From assembly GCA_019694805.1 (NCBI GenBank), contig JAIBBG010000001.1, positions 451,412 through 515,411 on the forward strand: a stretch of 64,000 nt of DNA, written 5' to 3'. The notes below the pieces were generated by a model. It saw nothing but the letters and a program-made list of their open reading frames with translations, was not told the origin of the DNA and made no database searches. The position numbers and the translations under genes were made by a program. This document shows positions 51,801 to 60,800 of this stretch, piece by piece. Numbering within the stretch: position 1 is the first letter of the stretch; every line of letters starts with the position of its first letter. This DNA comes from Flavobacteriales bacterium (GTDB lineage: Bacteria > Bacteroidota > Bacteroidia > Flavobacteriales_D > Sanyastnellaceae).

Positions 51801-52905
51801 TCTTGCAGACAATGGATTCTATCAGTGGGCAGGCCAATATGTAAACTTCAACTGTTCAACATGGGGTTATGACTGCGGTGATATTGAAGGCGCACCAAAC
51901 TTTGACCCATACAACGTGTGTGATGGTCAATTACCTCCATTCAATGGTTGTATTGATGTGTCAGAAGTATTGGGCTGTACAGATCCAACTGCTATCAACT
52001 ACAATCCACAGGCGACGATTAACGATGGATCATGTATCTACAACCTCCAAGTTGGTTGTACAAATCCTGCAGCTTGTAACTATAATGATCTCGCGATCAT
52101 CGATGATGGTTCTTGCGAATTCATTTCATGTACTGGTTGCACAGATCCAGATGCTTCAAACTACGATCCAACAGCAACTGTGGATGATGGCTCTTGTATC
52201 TACCTGGAGATTGACGGATGTACTGATCCAGATGCATTGAACTATGATCCGCTGGCAACAAATGACGATGGCTCTTGTATTTATAGCTGTGTATGGCCGA
52301 ACGTTTCATACGATTCACACTGTACTCAAGGCAACCTCGATGGATTCTACATTGACGTTGATTTGACAAGCCTTGGCAATGGTGCACCTTATACGATCAC
52401 CAACAGCTACAACAATCAGCAACAAGTTATGAGTCTTACAGGTTCTGTAACCATGGGTCCATTCCCGAATGGAGAGCCTGTTGTTATTCTCGTAACCAGC
52501 AACACCATTGATTGCTTCCTGACGTCACAGCCACTTACAGAAGATTGTTCTGTTCCTGGAATTTATGGTTGTACAGATCCAGAAGCTCTTAACTACAATC
52601 CAGATGCAACAATTGATGATGGATCATGTATTTATGATGGCGTGGAAGAAGTTGAAGTTTCATTCTTCACACTTTATCCAAATCCAGCAAAAGATAAAAT
52701 CATGTTGACCAACAACGGTGTTACTCCGGTGGCTGGTCTCAGAATTTTGGATGGCACTGGTCGCTTGGTATTGTCTGAACAGATTATAGTATCAGAAGGC
52801 AATAGCCACACGCTTGATGTATCTACGCTTGCACAGGGCAATTATGTGATTGAAATTCTCACAGACACTAACATTGAACATCACACCGTGATTATTCAGA
52901 AATAA
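48883..52905 (+). CDS. Giant T9SS-exported modular Cys-rich surface protein (type A sorting domain)
   Basis: The 1340-residue protein has a signal peptide cleaved before Gln (AAFS/Q) and these parts in order. Two pre-peptidase-C-terminal-like domains occupy about 30-265. Four copies of a 95-residue Cys-paired module follow (from codons at 49687, 49978, 50269 and 50563), with a fifth at 51433. Two copies of a CDC-G-TQ ... WLGDG ... CGD module lie at 50860-51006 and 51745-51882. Five GCTDPxAxNYxPxATxDDGSCxY repeats come next (four at 51973-52284, one at 52567-52635). The type A sorting domain (LYPNPAKDK to VIIQK) ends the protein. Residues 241-1269 contain no Lys or Arg. It is probably an adhesin or surface-layer component; binding partners are unknown. 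Confidence 0.9.
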   Translation: MTHSTLQKSLTRALAILSIVLGSHAAFSQCAADNDFYLHISTSYNGDQDGVFCVFGGEYLVADVCAGVSYEFSMCSTSWDSQITLYDAVGTYLAYDDDGCGTFGGPSDLFWTATYTGMVYIMVDQYDCTDNTACGTLTMTQYGTCGEVCASNNTLYNVNATPAGVGSSATVQQMWGGDYVNVSVCNGATYTFSVCGATFDTQLALYTPSGTLLAYNDDGCGDFGGASTIEWTSTLTGTVRLLLDEYPCLTNSTNTTLTVTQNTACPVSCNFTSSAAEFVTCFGDQEWVNFYPYYTGDCTVSYLYLYSDALGWETIDLTADGFTSGSEIGILLGVDNTTYTYYWELSNGTTSADYLYSTTQCPAPTCAFTDVDYLSLGCADGAEDIMLTPYFTGACYIAGMWVYTAVSDWQYVDLSVNAYMSGESFILPFNFDNTFYQFYFVLDNDATSATYSLTTGTCDIVTCNVTDVLYQYNGCVDTNENLDFYVYFTGACSVTSLWTYTTAGGWQETTFPAGTYFSGDPIGINLTFDNTTYDYYFELSDGTTSDLYTYTTGNCDNQTLCSNLQIFYTDNGCVANTPNGTITPFYAGGCTVEGIYTSVNGGAYEYLDLSAYGFVSGDDIGLFFNVQDADYEVFYVLSDGSTSPSTFFLNPSCVSGEMICDCAGTQIPIEAMAWLGDGTLDDGSFNWDNNPDYPVNFNCAAYGFDCGDELPAGYFYYDPYGVCSGAVPPANGCVDEFCYNIDVDVATDCHPEDIAVYVFNSNGDQVFTASSADFIVLSDNLYTFSMCLPADCYTYMITDAFSDGLAGSDCASIGYTGIYDYSLPGYVVFANGDEYTSVFSGEFCTGPQTVCDNLSLNIFEEPCYPNGAGDLMPSISYVFDFSGPCTVESIFYSVNGADFVELNVAANNWGSGDQGLLYYLQPNSNYTIYYTTDDGAASFLYDFTTGDCNNEITICDCDGTQHSIGVTSWLGDGLADNGFYQWAGQYVNFNCSTWGYDCGDIEGAPNFDPYNVCDGQLPPFNGCIDVSEVLGCTDPTAINYNPQATINDGSCIYNLQVGCTNPAACNYNDLAIIDDGSCEFISCTGCTDPDASNYDPTATVDDGSCIYLEIDGCTDPDALNYDPLATNDDGSCIYSCVWPNVSYDSHCTQGNLDGFYIDVDLTSLGNGAPYTITNSYNNQQQVMSLTGSVTMGPFPNGEPVVILVTSNTIDCFLTSQPLTEDCSVPGIYGCTDPEALNYNPDATIDDGSCIYDGVEEVEVSFFTLYPNPAKDKIMLTNNGVTPVAGLRILDGTGRLVLSEQIIVSEGNSHTLDVSTLAQGNYVIEILTDTNIEHHTVIIQK
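51973..52284 (+). repeat. Four GCTDP ... DDGSC repeats in the surface protein
   Basis: Four 23-residue copies of the consensus GCTDPxAxNYxPxATxDDGSCxY are encoded here, separated by short linkers. A fifth lies at 52567-52635. Each has two Cys and an acidic DDGSC end resembling a calcium loop. The unit is common in exported Bacteroidota proteins; its function is not established. Confidence 0.85.
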
Positions 52906-52920
52906 TCACTCATATCATTG

Positions 52921-52953
52921 AAAAGGGCTCCGGTATTCCGGGGCCCTTTTTTT
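52921..52953 (+). terminator. Terminator of the 1340-residue protein gene
   Basis: Arms gggctccgg and ccggggccc (9 bp, one G-T pair, 4-nt loop, 52925-52946) are followed by seven T, 19 nt after the stop codon. Confidence 0.9.
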
Positions 52954-53432
52954 ATTGTTAGCGTTCAACCTGCATCCATCGGTTGGGGTCGTGATGACGC
53001 TTTCAACCCGAATCGTGAAGTTGATTTCGTTCATGAGATTCAACACACCAATGAATACAAGTACTTGCGCAAGTGAGAGCATTCAAAGAAGTATTGGGTC
53101 GGAATGGAAACTATACTGCACGATTCTGTTTAACTAGAATTATTGCATTCATTTTCATCGCATCTACAGTAACACCATGGGGTTATTCCATCATGTCTCA
53201 TTTCTTGGAATTCGGATAGCAACCCCAAAAGACCAACGCTTCCCGGTTGTAGAGGAATAGGCTCTATGAGATTTTTATCAGCATGCATGTCATTTATATG
53301 ATGAAAATAAAAATCGAGGAAATGCATATCATTTTAGGCATACTGAGATGCGATTCCTTCCAATGGCAAGATCTGGTTTAAACCATATTGGAATTTGGTT
53401 GTCCAAAATGTGAACTTCAAATCGAACTCCCC
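52954..53432. other. Spacer between surface protein and lipoprotein genes
   Basis: Apart from one doubtful minus-strand ORF (53130-53327), no gene, RNA or clear promoter was seen in these 479 bp. Confidence 0.45.
53130..53327 (-). CDS. Doubtful small Cys-containing ORF (65 residues)
   Basis: ATG to TAG encodes 65 residues ending in the Cys-rich stretch WCYCRCDENECNNSS. A stop lies three codons upstream, so it is a complete ORF, but there is no signal peptide, promoter or terminator. It may be a chance frame. Confidence 0.25.
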   Translation of the reverse strand: MHFLDFYFHHINDMHADKNLIEPIPLQPGSVGLLGLLSEFQEMRHDGITPWCYCRCDENECNNSS

Positions 53433-54257
53433 ATGAAAAAGAGAACATTCTTTCTGATGACGATCGCAGGCCTGATGCTTTTCATCTCGTCCTGTAAAAA
53501 AGAACAGCAAACTGCTGCTTTTGATGCACAAGACATCTCCAATGAATCTACTTCATCATTTGTCGAAAAAAGTCTTACTGTAGATGAAGATGCCGCTACA
53601 ATGCGTGGTGGTACTGGTGGTTTACAAAACAACTGCAATTGGCAAGAACTACTTCCCGAGTGTGCAGTAGTTACTGAAAGTGGTGATACCTATCCAAAAA
53701 CCATCACCATCGATTATGGGGATGGATGCGCACAAGGTGACTTTACAAAAAGTGGAATGATTACTATAGTGCTCACAAATGACATGATGAATCAGGGTGC
53801 CGTTCGCACAGTAACATTTCAAAACTATCATATCAACAATACCTCCATTGAAGGAAGCAGAGTACTCACCAATACCGGCAATGATGAATCAGGTCATCCA
53901 GTTTTCCATCGTGAAGTGAATACTGTGATTTCCAGAAATGGAAATACATTCACAAGGACAGCTGATGAGATGGTCACATGGTTTGAAGGTTACGATACAG
54001 ATGCCTGTGGCGACAATAAATTTTTCGTCACCGGTTCCGGCACAACCACACGAGACGATGGCACAGTGAGAACAAGAAGCATCATTTCGCCATTGATCAT
54101 TGATCGTGTTTGTGGATATATCACGCAAGGTGTTGTTGAAATTCTAGGTCCTCATGGTAATGGAAGTATCAACTTTGGTGATGGAACATGCGATGATGAA
54201 GCTATGGTTACCAGACCCAATGGTAACACGCAGTTGATTCACTTAAATCACCCTTGA
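53433..54257 (+). CDS. Lipoprotein of unknown function
   Basis: The 274-residue protein has a lipoprotein signal (MLFISSCKKE, Cys about residue 20). Beta-rich text follows in which a motif of the form IDYGDGC / INFGDGTC recurs near the start and end, suggesting two related sub-domains. Cys residues at the NNCNW, PECAV, TDACGDNK, DRVCGY and GTCDDE positions may form disulfides. It lies between two giant T9SS cargo genes and could be part of their surface complex, although it lacks a sorting domain. Start at ATG 53433 gives the lipobox. No named family is recognised. Confidence 0.75.
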   Translation: MKKRTFFLMTIAGLMLFISSCKKEQQTAAFDAQDISNESTSSFVEKSLTVDEDAATMRGGTGGLQNNCNWQELLPECAVVTESGDTYPKTITIDYGDGCAQGDFTKSGMITIVLTNDMMNQGAVRTVTFQNYHINNTSIEGSRVLTNTGNDESGHPVFHREVNTVISRNGNTFTRTADEMVTWFEGYDTDACGDNKFFVTGSGTTTRDDGTVRTRSIISPLIIDRVCGYITQGVVEILGPHGNGSINFGDGTCDDEAMVTRPNGNTQLIHLNHP

Positions 54258-54277
54258 TGGTAGTAGTGTTTGGTATG

Positions 54278-54303
54278 AAGAGCCGGAATGATCCGGCTCT
54301 TTT
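54278..54303 (+). terminator. Terminator of the lipoprotein gene
   Basis: A 10-bp stem (aagagccgga/tccggctctt, 4-nt loop) is followed by a short T-rich tail, 20 nt after the stop codon. Confidence 0.8.
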
Positions 54304-54602
54304 GTTTATATCAATTGAAGTCATTTTTATATAGTCGAACTCGCAACCGTTTAACTCAAATTCATGCAGTCGAATTTCTATTCCGATTCTATATCACCAT
54401 GCATTAGCTTGTTTCTATGGCATACCGTCAAGAATATTCAATCCGTTCTTACTTCATTTGATGAGTACATGACTCGTGTAGGCGATTGAATATCATTTTC
54501 AAAACTCACTGCATGGTCTGAGTAAACCTTATTATGATTCATGCACTCACTGAACCATTATGCTCAAAAATTTGTTGAAGTGGTTGAATGTGCAATGATT
54601 GG
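54304..54602. other. Spacer upstream of the giant repeat protein gene
   Basis: No gene is supported in these 299 bp. Several short frames exist, but none looks protein-like. Taken with the frameshifted ORF beside it, the stretch may be a decayed coding region. Confidence 0.35.
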
Positions 54603-54849
54603 TTAAAACACTTTTAATTGCTGTCCTTCGATGAAATCGATGCCCATGAAACGTAGCATTTTCCTTGGTAAATGCCATATCCAGCCATTCAACTTTCTTG
54701 CTTTCACCACTCAGTGTTGAAATCTTCCCGTCTGTCACCGATAGTATAACATAGCAACAAGGACTTTTGTAACATCCGCAATTGGAGTCTATCCTGTTGC
54801 GGCCTATCCTTTTGAAAAACTTGCAGCTAAACGGATTGACATGATCAAC
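54603..54849 (-). pseudogene. Frameshifted Cys-rich ORF (possible gene remnant)
   Basis: On the minus strand a frame open from 54849 reads protein-like text including KRIGRNRIDSNCGCYKSP, CCYVILSVTDGKISTL and VEWLDMAFTKENATF, with no start codon (ATG, GTG or TTG) before the Cys-rich part. One extra base near 54648 then shifts the natural continuation into the next frame, MGIDFIEGQQLKVF, ending in TAA at 54603. Joined, the two frames give a credible protein of about 75-80 residues. It may be a decayed gene, a sequencing error or a chance resemblance. It abuts the start of the 3020-residue gene on the opposite strand. Confidence 0.35.
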
Positions 54850-57800
54850 TCACTACGCATTACCCTTATTACCGCTTTGTTTTCATTCATTGTACAGTTG
54901 GCTGATGCACAGCTTACATTCTATGATCCGGTTTCAGGGTTACCCACTACCAGCTATACACTTTCGCCTTCACTTTGTCAAGGTGCAAGCGTCGATCATT
55001 GTATCAATGTAAGCAGTGGCGGAACAAGTCACAGTATCACTTCTTTTTCTGGAAGTGCTGGTACTATAGTGATAGCGCCACCATCAAATCCATTTCAAAG
55101 GTGCTTCCGATATACAGCACCTTTCAACTTTACCGGACCGAATACCATAACATTCACTGTTACCAATAACCTTGGTCAGTCGAGTAACTTGCAGATTACA
55201 ATCATTGTTGTCAATCCTAACACGCCGTTGAATGCAGGTGCTGATCAGCAATTATGTTCACCGACAAACTTCACTACACTCACAGCAGTTAGTCCCGATC
55301 CATTGGCGACAGGATATTGGACCAAATTAACCGGTCCGGGTACCATTTCTGGTGGTACTGATTCACCAGCGATACCAGGAGTAGATCAACAAGGAGGTGC
55401 TACAGTAAACGTAACAGGCTTACAACTTGGATCGAATATTTTCATATGGCATCAAGATTATCCGTGCGACCAAAACGTGGATGTTGTAACGATATATGTG
55501 TACAATGGAACACCGCCTATAGCTGATGCCAACATTTGCTATCCGAGTACGGTGAGCCATTTGCCGGATACCATCATTTTATGCGGAACGACCTCTTATA
55601 ATCTTTGTGCAAGTAATCCCGGAACTGCGGCTACAGGAACTTGGACAATATTTGGTGGTTGCGGGGTGATATTCAACATCAACAATCCCAATGCGCCCGT
55701 TACAAATTTGTGTCCAGGTTACAACAATTTTGAATGGAACATTGGTAATGGACCATGTCCTGGAGGAGAGACAAAAGATACGCTTGTGATCAGTGTATAT
55801 CCCTCCGTTCAACAGGCGATTGCACCAGCAGATGTCACGCGATGTATAGGCAATTTTACTTCCGTCACATTAGCCGGTAATGCGCTAGTCGGCGCCAATA
55901 CAGCACTTTGGACATTTGTGAGCGGACCTGTAACACCGGTGATATCTTCTCCTAACACTTCATCAACATCCATATCCGGCTTATCGCAACCTGGAGTTTA
56001 CTGTTTTGATTATACCGTGACCAGCGGACCGTGTGGAAGCACTACTGATCAGGTATGTATCTATGTATACAGTCCATCATCCCCGATCAATGCTGGTGTA
56101 GATCAAACAATTTGTTTACCGAACAATTCGGCAACAATGGCTGCTATTGCGCCAACTGCGCCAGCCACAGGCGTTTGGTCTGTTGTAGCTGGTACCGGTT
56201 CATTTGTGAATGGAGCCTCTCCTACTTCCGTAGTCAATGGATTAAGTGTAGGCGTGAATACATTTCGTTGGACGGTTTCCAATGGTAACTGTGCCAACAA
56301 CGGCAATTTCGATGACGTCAATATTACAGTATATCCCGTATCTCAGCCAGCAGCCAATGCCGGTCCTGATTTAAGTTTCAACTACAGCGGAACCGCGTTG
56401 AGCACAACGCTGGCTGGTAATTCACCCACTGCTCCTGGTACGGGTATCTGGACGGTATCGCCTGCAGGTCCTATCATTACGAATCCTGCCAATCCGACTT
56501 CTACGGTGACCAACCTGACTCCCGGACAATACACATTCACATGGTGTCTTAATAACGGATCATGTGATCCTGCAGTTTGTGATCAGATGGTGATCAATGT
56601 GTTCAACTGTCAACTCTCCACAATCAATGCAGGACCAGATCAAAACATGTGTGCTCCAAGTAATTCAGCAACTATGGCAGCCACAGTTCCTGTTTTACCA
56701 GCGACAGGTTCTTGGTCAACAATAACAGGAGGTGGATCGTTCTCATCTACAACAAGTGCAACTGCATCTGTTACCAATATTCCTATTGGTGTAAACACAT
56801 ATAGATGGACGGTCAACAATGGTGGATGCGGCACATTAACGGATGACGTGATTGTGAATGTTTTTGACAATACCGCTACCGTTTCCCAAGCAGGTCAAGA
56901 CCAAGAATTTTGTGCTACATCCGGTTTGGTTTCAACCGTGATGACAGCAACGGCTCCTGTTGCACCTGCAACAGGAAGTTGGACTATTCTCAATTCTGGT
57001 AGCCTTTCATCCAATACTGCAGCAAACGCCACGGTAACCAATTTACCTGTTGGTGCGCATTCTTTTGTATGGGTAGTCAATAATGGTCCATGCGGCATTG
57101 CTCGAGATACAGTCGTGATCAGGGTATATGCTCCGGGACAAACATCTGCAAATGCAGGTGCAGATCAAGAACTCTGTTCTACCAATCCGAATACCACGCT
57201 TGTGGCGAATAACCTTATTTCACCGGCGACCGGACAATGGACCATCGTAACAGGAGGTGGAACCATTGTAAATCCAACGAGTTCTGCAACAGCAGTGACC
57301 AATATTCCAGTTGGTCATCATGTGTATCGTTGGACAATTGACAATGGTCCATGTACTTCACCGGCACAACTTTCTGATGACGTTGTGATAGATGTGTTTA
57401 GTGTCAATACTGAAGCAGCATTTGCAGGACCAGACCAAGACATTTGCAGCAATATCACAACTATCAATCTCAATGGTAGTTTGATATCAACGCCTACCAC
57501 GGGATTGTGGACGGTGAGTCCAACAGGTCCAGTTTTCTCGAATGCAACCATCAGCAATCCTACAGTAACCAATCTTACACCAGGAACAACCTATACCTTC
57601 ACCTGGTCGGTTGACAATGGTCCATGCAGTTCTACCTCAGATGCAATGATCTTGGACTATTTCAACAACAATCAACCTGCAGCTAATGCAGGACCAGATA
57701 TTGAAATTTGTCAACCTCAAAACACTGTAACCATGGCGGCGAATGCAGCCGACAGTCCAGCAGTGGGTACATGGCAACTTATCAGCGGGCCTAATACGCC

Positions 57801-60800
57801 TCTATTCTCAGCCAATGATCCCGTTACTTCCGTGAGCAATTTGATTACAGGTACATACATATTCCGTTGGTCGATTGACAATGGTGCATGTAGTCCCACG
57901 CTGACCTTTGATGAAATGAGCATAGAGGTGTTTGATGATGAACAGCTCAACGCAGATGCCGGTGATGATCAGGAATTGTGTGAACCTGTTACGGAAACAA
58001 CATTGACAGGCAATACATTGATTTCGCCTGCTACAGGACTTTGGACACAAATCAGTGGACCAAACACTGCGACAATCAATAACCCCAATCTTGTACAAGT
58101 GGAAATCAGCAATCTTGTTGTTGGATGTTATGTATTCAGATGGACAGTGACCAATGGAGCATGCACGCCACCATCAACTTTCGATGATGTACAAGTGTGT
58201 GTGTTTGATGATAGTCAGACTGCAGCCAATGCAGGCCCAGACCAAACCATTTGTACACCGATCAATTCAACAACACTGGCAGCCAATACCATTATTTCTC
58301 CTGCCACCGGAACCTGGACAGTCATTTCTGGACCCAACACTCCCACATTTAGCTCGGTCAATTCAAACACTGCAACCATCAGCAATTTGGTTGTAGGCAC
58401 TTACGTTTTGGAATGGTGTGTTGATAATGGAAGTTGTTTCAACGCCAATACGTGTGATCAGATGATCATTGAGGTATTCTTTACAGATGCGCCAGATGCT
58501 GATGCCGGAGATAATCAAGCAATTTGTACTCCACAAGATGCCGTATTCATGAACGGCAATTCACCAGTGAGTCCGGCAACAGGTATCTGGACCGTTGTTT
58601 CTGGCGGAGGAGCAATTGTGAATCCTGCAAATCCGACCACTGAAATTACCAATATTCCTGTGGGAACAAGTTGCTTCCAATGGACCATTGATAATGGCGG
58701 CTGCGGATCAGGCACCACATTCGATCTCATTTGTGTTGATGTGTATCCAAGCAATCAACCACCGGCTGATGCAGGTGAAGATCAAGATATGTGCACACCA
58801 CAATCTTCAACCAATTTAGAAGGCAACTTACCAATTAGTCCGGCAATGGGATCGTGGACACAAATTAGTGGTCCAACCACGGCCGGTATCGCATCTCCAA
58901 CCAGTCACAACTCACTGGTCACAGGATTAGATGTTGGATGTTACGAGTTTGTTTGGACGGTGAATAATGGCGCTTGTGCAAATCCAATTACATCTGATAC
59001 TGTTCAAATTTGTGTTTACAATAGTGGTTTCCCACCATCCAATGCGGGTATCGATCAAGAATTGTGTTGGCCAACATCTTCAACCGTAATGGATGCAGAT
59101 GGCGCTATTTCGCCCGGAGAAGGTACTTGGAATCAAATCAGTGGACCAACAACTGTTACTTTTTCCAATATCAACGATTCACTGGCAACCATCAGTGATC
59201 TTGCAATAGGCATATATGAGTTTGAGTGGAGCCTCAACTATTCAGCATGTGGTTCTGAAGCGGATGTTGTCACCATCACCGTTTATAGTGATCAACAAAC
59301 TCCTTCATCAGCCGGTGCAGATCAGTTTTTATGTACACCCACCAGTAGCACGACTTTGGATGCTAATGCTGTGATTCCACCAGGTTATGGAACTTGGACA
59401 TCACTTACACCACAAGCAGATTTTGTGAATGCAAACGATCCAAATACAACTGTATTCAACCTTGCACAAGGTATTGATACCCTTATTTGGACTATCTATA
59501 ATGGGCCATGCCTTGCAGCAGAATTTACGGTTGATACGGTATTCATCTTCCTCAATGATGTGAATCAACCTGCTGCTGATGCCGGCCAAGATCAAGAATT
59601 TTGTACCCCTCACAATTTCGCTTCATTGGTGGGTAATGATCCGATTGCACCAGCTTTCGGAACTTGGACAACCACCGGTACAGCAACGATCAGCAATCCT
59701 TCAGGACCAAATACCGATGTAAGTAATCTCGTACTTGGTACCAATACATTCTGTTGGACCATTGACAACGGCACTTGTGATCCACCATCCACAACAGATT
59801 GCGTCGACATTATTATGTTCCCTGAAGAACAATTACCAGCCAATGCTGGACCAGACCAAGACGTATGCGGAACCATTACCAACTGCACGACACTTGCTGG
59901 AAATTCTATCATTTCTCCAGCAGTCGGAACTTGGCAACAAATCAGTGGTTTGACAACTGTTACATTCAACAACGAACATGATCCGAATGCAGAAGCTTGT
60001 GGTATGATACCAGGTGTGTATGTGCTACAATGGTGTATCGAGAATGGCCCTTGCGGAGAGGTAACGTGTGATCAAATGACCATCACGATTTATGACAACA
60101 GCACTGAACCAGCATCAGTTGGAGAGGACATTGAGATGTGTACACCGGAGAATAGTGCGGTGATGAATGCCAGTATTGCGAACTTACCAGGATTTGGAAT
60201 TTGGACCGTTGTGAGTGGATCTGGACTCATTGAAGACGAAGACAATCCTGCAACAACCATAAGTAACCTACCAATCGGCACCAATGAATTCAGTTGGTGT
60301 ATTTCTAATGGAGTTTGTCCGAATGCATCAACTTGTGACACCATCACCATCGATGTGTTCGACCAATTCGCACCAGTAGCATACGCTGGTGAAGATCAAG
60401 ATTGGTGTGATCCGGTGACCAGCGTGTTCATGACAGCAGATCAACCAGCTGCTCCAGGTATTGGTACTTGGACTGCGATTGGTAATAGCACCAATATCAT
60501 TGACATGAATGATCCTGCAACGGAAATCAATGGATTTGGCATTGGTGAATACACTTATTTGTGGACCGTTTACAATGGACCATGTGAATCGACGAATACG
60601 ACAGATCTCGTTACGATTAATATTTTCGATCACGATCAACCAGCTTCTGATGTCGGACCAGACTTCGAATTCTGTACACCGCAAACCAGTGCAACAATGA
60701 ATGCCACTGAGCCAGTATTCCCTGCTACAGGATACTGGAGTATCATTGGATCAAGTATCGGTCAAATTCAGAATCTTACTTCACCGACAACAGACATCAC

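Noticed and set aside
52955..53137. A 60-residue plus-strand frame after the 1340-residue protein gene
   Set aside because: It starts inside the terminator T-tract of the preceding gene and lacks protein-like composition.
54364..54489. A 41-residue plus-strand frame in the gap before the giant gene
   Set aside because: No signal peptide, promoter or terminator, and the sequence looks random.
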